64,000 nucleotides of DNA from Sulfurovum sp. NBC37-1 (GTDB taxonomy: Bacteria; Campylobacterota; Campylobacteria; Campylobacterales; Sulfurovaceae). The notes under the pieces are model-generated. The model saw only the letters and a program-made list of their open reading frames with translations, was not told where the DNA came from and did not search any database. The stretch is taken from assembly GCF_000010345.1 (NCBI RefSeq), contig NC_009663.1, forward strand, positions 310,001 through 374,000. The letters are read 5' to 3'. Below, piece after piece: positions 26,455 to 36,275 of this stretch (the stretch's first letter is position 1; each line of letters opens with the position of its first letter). The translations under genes were made by a program, and so were the position numbers.

Positions 26455-27752
26455 AAACCTGCAGTGCGTGGGGCATGTACCCTAAAATAAAATGTCAATA
26501 CTTCAAGTTCGATAAAAAAGAGACCCTTAAACGGATCATCAGTAACCATGGTGAACTGATCCCTTACGGAAACGGAAGAAGTTATGGTGACAGTGCATTA
26601 AGTACCAATATTATCACTTTAAACTCCCACGATTACTTTTTAGATTTTGATGAAGAGAAAGGTTTGCTCCATCTTGAAGCAGGCGTACTACTTTCGGATA
26701 TTCTCGAACACTTCGTTCCAAGAGGGTGGTTCCTTAAGGTTACACCAGGAACAAAGCTCATCACTGTTGGCGGTGCGATTGCCTCTGATGTTCATGGTAA
26801 AAACCACCATAGGGAAGGCTGTTTCTCTGAATGTATTGAAGATTTCAGCATAATGCTTGAACATGGAGAAGTTGTTAGCTGTTCCAGAGAAAAAACACCA
26901 GAACTTTTTAAAGCAACTTGCGGAGGTATGGGACTGACCGGTGTCATTCTCGATGCCAGAATCTACCTTAAAAAGATAAACTCGCAATACATTGAGCAGA
27001 CCACCATCAAAACCCAAAATCTCAAAGAGACTTTCGAAGCTTTTGAAGCTTACAGCCATATGCCGTATTCGGTTGCCTGGATTGACTGCCTTGCCAAAAA
27101 AGACAAGATAGGCAAATGCCTGCTGATGGTTGGAGATTTTAAGAATGACGGCAGACTGGATTACAAAATAAAAAAGCAAAAAGAAATTCCTTTCAATTTT
27201 CCAGGCTTTGCGCTTAATAAGTGGAGTGTTAGAGCTTTTAACTGGCTTTACTACGGTAAAGTCAAAGAACGGGTTTCAAAACAAAGTGTCGACATCGATA
27301 CCTTTTTCTATCCACTTGACGCAATCGGTCACTGGAACCGTATCTACAGTACAAATGGTTTCACACAGTACCAGTTCATTCTACCTAAAGATACAAGCTA
27401 TAAAGGCTTGGAAGAAATCCTGACCGTCATTGCCGACTCCGGCAAAGGCTCCTTCCTTGCCGTACTGAAACTCTACGGCAAGGCCAACAGGAATTGGCTC
27501 TCTTTCCCCATGGAAGGTTACAGCCTTGCTCTTGATTTCAAGATAGAAAAAGGCCTCTTTTCACTGCTGGATAGACTCGATGAGATAGTACTGAAACACA
27601 AGGGTAGAATTTACCTTACCAAAGATGTCAGAGTAAACAAAAAAACATTCGAGCAGGGATACCCGCATATAGAGAAATTCAGACAATACAGAGAAAAGAA
27701 TAAGATGACTGCCAGATTCCAGTCCCTGCAATCAAGAAGAGTGCAAATTTAA
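26451..27752 (+). CDS. dprE1: DprE1-like FAD oxidoreductase (polyprenylphospho-ribose 2'-oxidase)
   Basis: A 433-residue VAO-type flavoprotein. FAD-site motifs are YGNGRSYGDSAL (39-50), GGAIASDVHGKNHH (107-120) and GGMGLTG. The same stretches in mycobacterial DprE1 are nearly the same. Lys391 in IYLTKDVR would be the catalytic lysine (Lys418 in M. tuberculosis). The residue 31 positions before it, Ala360 in YSLALDF, stands where the benzothiazinone-reactive Cys387 is. It would oxidise the ribose C2 to a keto form for the next enzyme. ATGA overlap with the GtrA-like gene. Confidence 0.87.
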   Translation: MKTCSAWGMYPKIKCQYFKFDKKETLKRIISNHGELIPYGNGRSYGDSALSTNIITLNSHDYFLDFDEEKGLLHLEAGVLLSDILEHFVPRGWFLKVTPGTKLITVGGAIASDVHGKNHHREGCFSECIEDFSIMLEHGEVVSCSREKTPELFKATCGGMGLTGVILDARIYLKKINSQYIEQTTIKTQNLKETFEAFEAYSHMPYSVAWIDCLAKKDKIGKCLLMVGDFKNDGRLDYKIKKQKEIPFNFPGFALNKWSVRAFNWLYYGKVKERVSKQSVDIDTFFYPLDAIGHWNRIYSTNGFTQYQFILPKDTSYKGLEEILTVIADSGKGSFLAVLKLYGKANRNWLSFPMEGYSLALDFKIEKGLFSLLDRLDEIVLKHKGRIYLTKDVRVNKKTFEQGYPHIEKFRQYREKNKMTARFQSLQSRRVQI

Positions 27753-27780
27753 CATCATTATAAGTGAAAGGGTTTATAAA

Positions 27781-28512
27781 ATGAGTTATATATTAATTAT
27801 AGGCGCAAAAAGTGACATGGCCCGAGCAATTGCCAGAGAGTATGCCAAAAACGGGTACAATCTCTATCTTGCCGCCAGAAATGTGGATGAACTGACCGAG
27901 TTCGCAAAAGATATAATTACGAGAACGCAAAGAGAAGTGGATCTTGTAGAATTTGATGTACTGAATTACACCAGCCATCAGGCATTTTATGAAAATCTCC
28001 AGGAAAAACCACTCGGTATTATTTCTGCCGTTGGGTATCTCGGAGACCAGAAAAAAGCCCAGAATGATTTTAGTGAAACGCAGAGGATCATTGACACCAA
28101 CTATACGGGTATTGTCAGTCTGTTCAACATTGTTGCCACCGACTTCGAGAAACGACGTAGCGGTTTTATGGTCGGTATCTCTTCTGTTGCAGGCGACAGG
28201 GGTCGGAAAAGCAACTATATCTACGGTTCAGCCAAAGCGGCACTAACTGCTTATCTTTCCGGTCTGAGAAACAGACTTTATGATGCGCAGATACAAGTAC
28301 TGACGGTCAAACCTGGGTTTGTAGCGACCAAGATGACGGAAAACCTGGATCTTCCTGAAAAGCTGACTGCACAGCCCGAAGAAGTAGCAAAAGCTATTTT
28401 TAGTGCTCAACAGAGAGGGAAAAATGTGATTTATACAAAATGGGTCTGGAAGTATATCATGATGATCATCAGAGCTATCCCGGAATGGAAATTCAGGAGC
28501 ATGGATATATGA
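27781..28512 (+). CDS. dprE2: DprE2-like short-chain reductase (keto-ribose to arabinose)
   Basis: A 243-residue short-chain dehydrogenase. The nucleotide loop is IIGAKSDMARAIA (6-18). Catalytic residues are a serine in GISSVAG and Tyr148-x3-Lys152 (YIYGSAKAA). DprE2 reduces the keto intermediate of DprE1 with NADH to polyprenyl-phospho-arabinose, and gene order (DprE1 then DprE2) is as in mycobacteria. It overlaps the next gene by four bases. Confidence 0.87.
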   Translation: MSYILIIGAKSDMARAIAREYAKNGYNLYLAARNVDELTEFAKDIITRTQREVDLVEFDVLNYTSHQAFYENLQEKPLGIISAVGYLGDQKKAQNDFSETQRIIDTNYTGIVSLFNIVATDFEKRRSGFMVGISSVAGDRGRKSNYIYGSAKAALTAYLSGLRNRLYDAQIQVLTVKPGFVATKMTENLDLPEKLTAQPEEVAKAIFSAQQRGKNVIYTKWVWKYIMMIIRAIPEWKFRSMDI

Positions 28513-30188
28513 CAAGTACTTCAAGTACAAAATTTTTTTTAATTCTCACTTCACTGATTATCTTTCTGATAGTGGGATTGTCCAGAAATCATTCGGTAAA
28601 CAGTGATCCAAAAGGTACTCTGCTTACTGCGCAAAGTATCATCGAGAATCAAACCATTAAACTTGATAATTATGAAAATATACAAAAATACGGTTACCAA
28701 ATATACAAAAAAAACGATCATTACTATTATTATTTTCCTTTAGGTTCGTCGATCTCAAGCATACCGTTTGTCTGGGTAGCAAAATACATATTTTCTTTAG
28801 ACATGAATAAAACAGATGACGACACGCAGGTACAGAAAATAATTATTGCCGTTGTTGCGGTACTTATATTTTTGTTTCTTTTTAAGATTTCCACTTTTTA
28901 CTTCAATGATAAAATCAGCATCATAATAGCCGCTTCTTTCTGGTCTGCAACATCCCTGTCCAGTACACTGGGGCAGGGCCTGTGGTCTCAGGACTTTGCT
29001 ACATTGTATGCAGCAATCTCGGTTTACTTGGGACTCTGCTTCATAAAAGACAGACACCGGAAGTGGTGGGCTTGGCTTGGCTTGGCATTATTTATGGCAT
29101 ATCTTACCAGGCCTACGATGTCTCTATTGACTATTTCCATCATACTGTTTTTATTTTTCAACCATCAAAAAGCTCTTGCAGTCAAAGTAGCATTGCTGGT
29201 CACCGCCTTATTGGTTTTGTTCGTTTTGTTTTCTCTTCATGAGTACAATCAGCTGTTGCCTGATTACTATTTGCCAAAACGACTGGAAAGCCAAACATTC
29301 TGGACTGCCCTCTATGGCAATCTTCTTAGTCCTTCAAGAGGCATTTTAATATTCTCTCCATTTTTATTCATATTTGTTCTCAATGCAAAAACATTATTTA
29401 CCGTACTGAAGAACGATAAAACGTTGATCATATTTGCATCCTGGATCATACTGCATCTCATTATTATTTCAAAATTTCCGCATTGGTGGGCAGGATGGAG
29501 TTATGGACCTCGATTCATGATCGATGTCTTGATTCCCATTTATCTGTTGTTTGTCATATTGCTTTACGAAATCTTCAAAAAGAGATCATCCGTATACAAC
29601 AAACTAAATTTGATTTTTCTGGCTGTTACGGTACCGCTGGCGATATATATCAACACGTATCAAGGTCTGTATAATCCTTATACAAAGAAATGGAATACCG
29701 AACCAAATATTGACCAAAATCCGTATTATCTGTTTGACTGGAAATATCCACAGTTTTTACACAGCAAACACAGACATGAAGCAAGACGGAAAGAATTTAA
29801 CGAATACATGAAACATATTATTTTGTTCGATTCTCCCAAAATAACTTACAGCTATGGCTGGTCATTTCCTGAAAAAAACCATATTTGGTCCCTGGGTGAC
29901 AAATCTGCCCTTTCCGTAAAACTGGAAAACAAAACCTACCATGGGACATTGTTGTTGAATGTAGGTGCATTCGGTAAACAGAAGGTAAAGATCTATCTGA
30001 ACAATACGCTTGTTTCTGAAAGTAGCATAGCAGGTTATTCAAACCATTTAAAAATTGACTTCGACCCTCATATATTAAAACCCGAAGATATCAATACCAT
30101 AAGGTTCGAATATTCCGATCCCCACAGGTCAGAGAATGGAGACAGGCGAATTTTGGCTATGGCATTGAAATCTCTGGACATAGAGTGA
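28509..30188 (+). CDS. GT-C type membrane glycosyltransferase, arabinosyltransferase candidate
   Basis: A 559-residue protein with about ten membrane spans and a soluble C-terminal part (about 440-559) that looks beta-rich. An early acidic stretch, NHSVNSDPKGT, sits in the first periplasmic loop where GT-C enzymes keep the catalytic Asp. HWWAGWSYGPRFMIDV is a motif I associate with lipid-sugar GT-C enzymes. It ends the operon that makes a lipid-linked pentose, so transfer of D-arabinose to a glycan or protein is a reasonable inference. I chose the start at 28509 (ATGA overlap) over 28440. Confidence 0.78.
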   Translation: MTSTSSTKFFLILTSLIIFLIVGLSRNHSVNSDPKGTLLTAQSIIENQTIKLDNYENIQKYGYQIYKKNDHYYYYFPLGSSISSIPFVWVAKYIFSLDMNKTDDDTQVQKIIIAVVAVLIFLFLFKISTFYFNDKISIIIAASFWSATSLSSTLGQGLWSQDFATLYAAISVYLGLCFIKDRHRKWWAWLGLALFMAYLTRPTMSLLTISIILFLFFNHQKALAVKVALLVTALLVLFVLFSLHEYNQLLPDYYLPKRLESQTFWTALYGNLLSPSRGILIFSPFLFIFVLNAKTLFTVLKNDKTLIIFASWIILHLIIISKFPHWWAGWSYGPRFMIDVLIPIYLLFVILLYEIFKKRSSVYNKLNLIFLAVTVPLAIYINTYQGLYNPYTKKWNTEPNIDQNPYYLFDWKYPQFLHSKHRHEARRKEFNEYMKHIILFDSPKITYSYGWSFPEKNHIWSLGDKSALSVKLENKTYHGTLLLNVGAFGKQKVKIYLNNTLVSESSIAGYSNHLKIDFDPHILKPEDINTIRFEYSDPHRSENGDRRILAMALKSLDIE

Positions 30189-30533
30189 TAAAGTCGAATC
30201 TATAATGAATTTCCCAAAGAGGTTTATTATACATTATATATATGTTAAAAAAAATATGTATAAATATCAATTTTATCGCCTATCTGCAATGTATCTTTGC
30301 TATAAATTATTATTTTATTAAAAACTTTATATTTTTATGTTGCATTTTATAAAAATGTATGATATAATACATCTGAGTATTTATAAAATACTATCGATAG
30401 TTGAGTTGTGTATACTGTTTGCAATTGATAAAGTTGTGGGCTTGGGCAATAGAGCAGCTTGAGTAAACGGCTTTCAATAGTAAATTTTTATAGATGACTT
30501 AAAAAAACAACCATAAACAAGGAGAACAAACAC
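30189..30533. other. 345-base AT-rich gap before the RTX gene
   Basis: No gene is visible. It holds long A/T tracts, the promoter box at 30363-30368 and a leader of about 160 bases ending in CAAGGAGAAC before the start codon. A long AT-rich leader with a strong ribosome binding site fits an abundant surface protein, where a stable mRNA leader is common. I see no strong hairpin. Confidence 0.7.
30363..30368 (+). promoter_or_regulatory. -10 box of the RTX/S-layer gene
   Basis: TATAAT in TGTATGATATAATACATC, the best promoter in the gap before the RTX gene. Confidence 0.6.
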
Positions 30534-33500
30534 ATGGCTTTAACTCAAACAGAAGTTTCAGAACTATACGTTACTATTTTCAATCGAGCAAGTGAGGGGG
30601 ACGGGAATATATATTGGCAGTCGTCTACAGACGCTGTAACAGCTGCTAACAATATGCTTGCCACAGATGCTGCAAAAGATTACTTTGGCGGTAGCATGGA
30701 TTCGGATGCAGCATTCGTTGCATGGATTTATCAGAACACGCTAAACAAAACAGTGGCAGACGATCCTGATGGTCAGCAGTACTGGGTAGACCAGCTTGCA
30801 TCTGGTGTCAGTAGAGGAGAAATGGTAGTTAACATGATAGACGCTATCAACACTTACTCCGGCTCGACAGATCCATTAACATTGGCTGCTTACAACCAGT
30901 TCCATAATAGAACAGTTGTTTCAGACTATACAGCCGATACACTGCATAATGCACCTGATGACTGGGCAACAGCTTTGTCATTCGGAGCTCCGACGGGTCT
31001 TTATGTAACAGATGATGCTGCAACAGTTACATCTGCAGAAGAGCAGATCAACGATATGAGTGCATTCCACCTGACAGTCAATCCTGACACTGCAACGGCA
31101 GGCACATTCATCGCAGACAGAGGATGGAACCCCGGTGGTACTGACCAAATGAATACACTGAACGACGATGACCATCTGACAGGTGTAGGTACTAACCCAA
31201 CGTTGGACTTTACATTTGTAACTGACAGTGAGACGGGTGATTACGATATCATGCCTACGATGAACAACATGGAAACAATCAACGTTGCATTTACCGCTGA
31301 TGCAGTTTCGGCTCCTCTGCAGACACTTGACCTGCAGGACACAACAGGTGTTGCACATCTGAACGCAACTAGAATTGATCAAGCGGTTACTGTAACATTT
31401 GACAATATTCAAGATAGATTACAGGATGCTTCCATATCTAGAACGAATGACGACGCTAATAGTAATGTAATTTTTGATCACAGAGCAGCAGCGCTTGCCG
31501 GTGCAACTGATCAAGTAGCACTGGAATTAAATGATGCTCAGGTAAACAATGTTAGATTTGATGGTGTGACTCAGGGTTATGAAACCATTAACCTCTCTTC
31601 ACATGGAGATGCCAACATGATGAATACCTTTACTGCCGAAGAGCTTGAGACACTGCTTATAGATGGTGACCAGAACTTGACACTTGGTGGTACCGTAACC
31701 ATTCAAAACGGGGTAAGCGGTCAGAGAGAAGGAGACTTCTTCACAGCAGGCTTGGCCAATGTTGCAGGTTCGCTGACAACAGTAAATGCTACAAACCTCT
31801 CAGGAGACTTAACATATAACATCGGTAATGAAATGGATGCAGGTGCAGATGGCACAAGCGGTCAATCTGTAGAATTACATGTTGTCGGTGGTAACGGAAA
31901 CGATTCATTTGTGATTACAAATGGTGTACAGATCGGATCAGCCGTAGGAAATACAGATACAATTGACGGTGGAGCAGGTCTAAACTCTTTAACATTGACA
32001 GGTGCGAATGGTCCAATAGGTCAAGTGCTTGCTGAAGCAGCAACAGGTCCTTCAATGACTCATATTCAGACTTTGGATATTAGAAGTGGTCATGACAACA
32101 ATGCAGTTGGAGATGTAGTTACTGTAGATGCCGATGCTTTTGATGAACTTGCTACAATCAGTGTAAGAAATGAAGGTATGAGAGTAGTTGGTGGTATTCC
32201 GGTAAACAGAGCTGAAGGTATGGTTGTAAATCTGAATGACTTGACTGTTGCGCAGGCTGATCATATTGAGGTACTTCATGGTACAACAGGTAACAGCCGT
32301 ATCGCAAACAATATCATTGTTGCTGATGTTAAAACAAACACAGCCGCAGACAGCCTGGGAGTTACAATTGCTGATGGTATCAATGTAGATCCTAGATTTA
32401 ACCTGCAGTTGAACGATACAGTAGGTACATCATTTGAAAATGTAACTATTACAGATATGGATACAGAAAGTAACACGATCGATCTTAACAGTAATGGTAA
32501 CCAGACAGGTACCATCACATTGATTGGCGGTGAAGCTGGTGACTTTATGAACCTCGATACAAATGGTTTGGTAAACAGATCAGGTTTATACCAATATGAC
32601 ACTTCAGGTAATGCAGTTGATACAGCTGGTATCCAAGATGTTGGTACTACCGCAGGAAATGTTAGACTGACTGCTTCAACCATTGATGCTTCACAGGCAG
32701 TGAGTGATGTAGTGGTAAGAGTTTCTGAAGGTGCAAACGGTGCTGTCGGTGCACAAAACATTACAATGGGTACAGGAAATGATACTGTTATTTTTGATGC
32801 TCTTGAAAATGGTACATCAGGACTTTCTGTTTCTGACACTGTAGCTGGTGCTGCAGGTAACGATACATTGGTAATCGATGGTGACATTTCTGCTGCCGGT
32901 GCTCCTACAGACATAAGCCTTGGTGCTTCAGAGTGGACAAATGTTTCCGGTTTTGAAACATTGCAACTGGTTGGAAATGGCGGAGTCGATAGTGTTGCCG
33001 TTGGTACAAAGAATGCTTACAACCTTATCTTGACAGATCAGTTGGTAGACGATAATGCTTCTGATGCCAATCAACTGGATATCGTCAATGACAACGGAAA
33101 TGTTCCTACAGCAAGCCGGAACAACGGTGTGACAATAGATGCAACAAAGCTTTCTGCAAGCAATTCATTTACCTATGATGGGCAGGAAAGAGATGCTACT
33201 GTTACAGTTGCAACATTTATGACACCTGATAAATTTATATTTGCAGATGCAAACATAAACGGTTCTTCAGTAATCGATGGTGGAGCAAACGTTACCAATA
33301 CGGCTGGTGGTACTAAAGCGGCTGGACACACAGCAAACGCAGATGTTCTTGAAATTCAAAATACTGCCATTGTAACAACGGGTGACCTTGCTGGCATAAC
33401 CAACGTTTCTAACTTGAGATTTACAAACGATCAGGCAACTGACCAGACAATTACTTTAAGTTTAAATGATGCAGTAGTTGACAGAATGGTAAACAACACA

Positions 33501-34127
33501 GCTGCAGCCGATGGCACAAATGCTGCTACAATTGGTCAAACAAATGAAACATTGACTATTAGAGCAATTGACAACGGTGCTATCTCGGATTCTATCTTGG
33601 ATATGAATACTGACGGCATGACAAATGCAGCATTGCAGCTTAATGTTAGAGGTGGTGGTGGTGCAGATACCATTAATGGTGGTACTGGTGCCGATGTTCT
33701 TAACGGACGTGGTGGTGCAGATACTATTGACGGTGGTACTGGCGTAGATACACTGACAGGTGGTGCTGGTGCAGATACATTTGTGTACACCAGCGGTTTG
33801 GATTCATGGGTAGGTGCAGTTGATACAATCACTGACTTTACTACCGGTACTGATTTTATTAATGTTCATGCAGCAGTAGCAGCTGCAGTTGTTGGTCCTG
33901 TTGCTACGACACTTACGGCTGCTCACTTTAGTTCAGCTGCCGCATCACTTGCGAATGGTGCTGCTATGGGTGGTGCTGCCGGTGCAGCGAACGTATATCT
34001 TGATACGACCAATAATGATATTTATGTTGACCTTAACGGTAACAACGTTTATGATGCTGGGTCTGATTTATATATTCACAATACTGGTGTAGCGGGTACG
34101 GCTACGACAGGTGATTTCATAGTATAA
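30534..34127 (+). CDS. RTX-type S-layer or surface protein with DUF4214 N terminus
   Basis: A 1197-residue protein with no signal peptide and, as far as I can read, no cysteine. The first 140 residues (ELYVTIFNRASEGDGNIYW) match DUF4214. The middle is long, Thr/Asn/Asp-rich and beta-like. Residues of about 1040-1085 hold RTX calcium repeats (GGGGADTINGGTGADVLNG). The hydrophobic end GTATTGDFIV fits a type I secretion signal. Size, composition and the nearby type I system with a SapC-family gene point to an S-layer protein like Caulobacter RsaA; an adhesin is the alternative. Confidence 0.85.
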   Translation: MALTQTEVSELYVTIFNRASEGDGNIYWQSSTDAVTAANNMLATDAAKDYFGGSMDSDAAFVAWIYQNTLNKTVADDPDGQQYWVDQLASGVSRGEMVVNMIDAINTYSGSTDPLTLAAYNQFHNRTVVSDYTADTLHNAPDDWATALSFGAPTGLYVTDDAATVTSAEEQINDMSAFHLTVNPDTATAGTFIADRGWNPGGTDQMNTLNDDDHLTGVGTNPTLDFTFVTDSETGDYDIMPTMNNMETINVAFTADAVSAPLQTLDLQDTTGVAHLNATRIDQAVTVTFDNIQDRLQDASISRTNDDANSNVIFDHRAAALAGATDQVALELNDAQVNNVRFDGVTQGYETINLSSHGDANMMNTFTAEELETLLIDGDQNLTLGGTVTIQNGVSGQREGDFFTAGLANVAGSLTTVNATNLSGDLTYNIGNEMDAGADGTSGQSVELHVVGGNGNDSFVITNGVQIGSAVGNTDTIDGGAGLNSLTLTGANGPIGQVLAEAATGPSMTHIQTLDIRSGHDNNAVGDVVTVDADAFDELATISVRNEGMRVVGGIPVNRAEGMVVNLNDLTVAQADHIEVLHGTTGNSRIANNIIVADVKTNTAADSLGVTIADGINVDPRFNLQLNDTVGTSFENVTITDMDTESNTIDLNSNGNQTGTITLIGGEAGDFMNLDTNGLVNRSGLYQYDTSGNAVDTAGIQDVGTTAGNVRLTASTIDASQAVSDVVVRVSEGANGAVGAQNITMGTGNDTVIFDALENGTSGLSVSDTVAGAAGNDTLVIDGDISAAGAPTDISLGASEWTNVSGFETLQLVGNGGVDSVAVGTKNAYNLILTDQLVDDNASDANQLDIVNDNGNVPTASRNNGVTIDATKLSASNSFTYDGQERDATVTVATFMTPDKFIFADANINGSSVIDGGANVTNTAGGTKAAGHTANADVLEIQNTAIVTTGDLAGITNVSNLRFTNDQATDQTITLSLNDAVVDRMVNNTAAADGTNAATIGQTNETLTIRAIDNGAISDSILDMNTDGMTNAALQLNVRGGGGADTINGGTGADVLNGRGGADTIDGGTGVDTLTGGAGADTFVYTSGLDSWVGAVDTITDFTTGTDFINVHAAVAAAVVGPVATTLTAAHFSSAAASLANGAAMGGAAGAANVYLDTTNNDIYVDLNGNNVYDAGSDLYIHNTGVAGTATTGDFIV

Positions 34128-34142
34128 TAAATACACTCTATG

Positions 34143-34167
34143 CGCTTCCGCCTGAAAGGTGGAAGCG
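34143..34167 (+). terminator. Intrinsic terminator of the RTX gene
   Basis: CGCTTCCGCC-TGAAA-GGTGGAAGCG, a 10-bp stem with one G-T pair, 16 bases after the stop and followed by TTT. Between here and 34353 I see nothing else; the genes on either side converge. Confidence 0.8.
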
Positions 34168-34352
34168 TTTCAGATAAAAGTTTATTTATCTTTCTCATTC
34201 CTACCGTTTTTGGTGGGGATGAATAGAAAAACAAATCCTGCAAAAATCTACTAAATTCTACACATATCAAAAAAGAACCATTTGACCCATTAATTATATT
34301 GGAACTTTCAGAAGTGAATGCCAATGCTCCAACTACGGGTATATTTTCAGTT

Positions 34353-36275
34353 TCAATCTTTCAGTTCATTTTCATACGCTTTTACAAGATCACCTATTTC
34401 GTCAAGAAGAGGTTTGAGGTATGGCTCATACTTACGCCATCGGTTCATAGAACTTTGGTAGAGAGGCTGACGTACCTGTGAAAGGCTTGCAGTTCGTACA
34501 GCCTTTTTGCTTTTGTGGAAATCCAGGCATTCTTTGCGCCACTCCACCCCGATATGCCCGGCTATCTTCTTCGATTCGCCTTCCAGGTCCCCTACCATGT
34601 CTTCATAGCGTACATCCAGTATCGTACCTTGGGGAAGTACACTTTTCCAGTATGCCATCAGCTCGGTATAGAGCCGGTAGTAGCGCCCCATCGTACGAAG
34701 GTCATCTGCCCAGTAGTGCCCTTCGGCAAAATGGATGCGATAGGCAGAGAGACAGGTCTCCACAGGATGTCTGCGTGCATGGACAATGGACGCATTGGGC
34801 AGCATCAGATGGATGAATCCTGTATGCATAAAATTGTGCGGCATTTTGTCTACGATCCGCCTGCTTTCTTTTGGTGCAAGGGCCTCTATCTTGTCAAGAT
34901 AGCGTTCCCCCATCTCTTTATAGCTTGGTCCCTCTTTTCCCTGTGCATTCTTTCCAGGGAAGAAAGATTCTCCATCTATCTTCACCCCCTCCAGCACTTC
35001 GCTTATATGGCTTAGTTCGCCCGCACCATATACATTGCCCAGACCTGAGAGTACCTGTTCCATCAGTGTTGTACCCGAACGCGGCATACCGAGTATAAAT
35101 ACCGGTTTACTGCTTGTGCATCCTGTGGGGTGTGAAGGTTTGAAGTAGTTTTTCGGCAGCGCTCTCAGCTTGTCATGCACATAGGATCTTGTTACTGCCA
35201 GTTCTTTAAAATGTCTCTCTTGCGAACGAAGCATTCCCCCGACTTTATAATGCTCAAAAGCTGTAGCAAGTTCACCTACATCATCATAAACCTTCCCCAG
35301 TGCATAATGCATCAATACTCTTTTTTCTGCTGCCATATCAGCCATATTCGCCTGTGCAAAACATATCTTTTTAAAAAACGCATCTCCGTATCTATAGGTA
35401 TGCATTGAACTTAAGCTTTGAAGAATTTCCATATTTAGAGGATCTTTCTCTAAAACTTTTGTAAAACAAAAAGAAGCTTTGTCAAATTCTCCCAAAATCT
35501 TGTAAGCCATACCAAGAGAACGATTAAAAGCGATATTTTCCGGTTCACTTTTCTGTACTGCCTCAAAGTGCTCAAGTGCTTCGTCAAAATTATTTGCCTC
35601 AAAGCAGCTTCTTCCGTAAGTCCATCGCAGCGCATTGTTTTTAGGATAGAGCAGAAGTGATTCGTATAGCCACTGATGTTCTTTCCTGGCGTCTCCATAT
35701 TTTTTCTTTAGCAAAAACCATGTATTCCACTGTTTTTCGGAAATATTGGGAGTATCCCCTTTGACCAGAACATCGTACTTTTCCCATGCTTCTGCTTTAT
35801 TGCCGAACTTGCTCAGTAGATCTGCTTCCCGCCATAGAAGTATGCTGTTGCCGGGGTCAAGCTTTAACTGCTTTAAAAGTATTTCTTTTGACGATCGCAT
35901 ATCACCGAGCCTGTGATGCAAATGATATAATTCTTCGAGCAGCCTGCTCTGATTGGGATCTATCTCTATGGATCTGGAAAATGCCTCCACAGCTGCCATC
36001 CACTCCTCTTTGAGCTTATGGTAGTGTCCCAACAGTTTCCATACCTCGGCATCCGAAGAGGTCACTTCAAGTGCTTTTTCAAGAAGAGGTAACGCAAAAT
36101 CCGGTGTGACTGTCTTCATCCAGATCGATGCCAGCAGTTTGTGGGCAGGTAAATATTTTGGATGAGCGGCTGTCAATTCCTGCAGTAGCAGTACGGCACT
36201 GTCATAGTCTCGTTTTTGAAGTGCCTGGTTTGTCTGATGCATTTTTTTATTTATAGTTTCTTGTTCTTTTGTCAT
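34353..36275 (-). CDS. TPR-repeat sulfotransferase (copy 1)
   Basis: A 640-residue protein. Residues 1 to about 350 are tetratricopeptide-like helices. Residues of about 385-640 are a sulfotransferase domain with the PAPS 5'-phosphosulfate loop FILGMPRSGTTLMEQVL near residue 390 and RRIVDKMPHNFMHTG after it. It would transfer sulfate from PAPS to a protein or glycan. Its start overlaps the stop of copy 2 by four bases. The catalytic half is almost the same as in copy 2, with a 138-base identical DNA run, while the TPR halves differ. Confidence 0.87.
   Translation of the reverse strand: MTKEQETINKKMHQTNQALQKRDYDSAVLLLQELTAAHPKYLPAHKLLASIWMKTVTPDFALPLLEKALEVTSSDAEVWKLLGHYHKLKEEWMAAVEAFSRSIEIDPNQSRLLEELYHLHHRLGDMRSSKEILLKQLKLDPGNSILLWREADLLSKFGNKAEAWEKYDVLVKGDTPNISEKQWNTWFLLKKKYGDARKEHQWLYESLLLYPKNNALRWTYGRSCFEANNFDEALEHFEAVQKSEPENIAFNRSLGMAYKILGEFDKASFCFTKVLEKDPLNMEILQSLSSMHTYRYGDAFFKKICFAQANMADMAAEKRVLMHYALGKVYDDVGELATAFEHYKVGGMLRSQERHFKELAVTRSYVHDKLRALPKNYFKPSHPTGCTSSKPVFILGMPRSGTTLMEQVLSGLGNVYGAGELSHISEVLEGVKIDGESFFPGKNAQGKEGPSYKEMGERYLDKIEALAPKESRRIVDKMPHNFMHTGFIHLMLPNASIVHARRHPVETCLSAYRIHFAEGHYWADDLRTMGRYYRLYTELMAYWKSVLPQGTILDVRYEDMVGDLEGESKKIAGHIGVEWRKECLDFHKSKKAVRTASLSQVRQPLYQSSMNRWRKYEPYLKPLLDEIGDLVKAYENELKD

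Noticed and set aside
32276-32914. 212-residue minus-strand frame in the RTX gene
   Set aside because: Ser/Pro/Val-rich antisense product of the Thr/Asn repeats in the RTX protein, a typical artefact.
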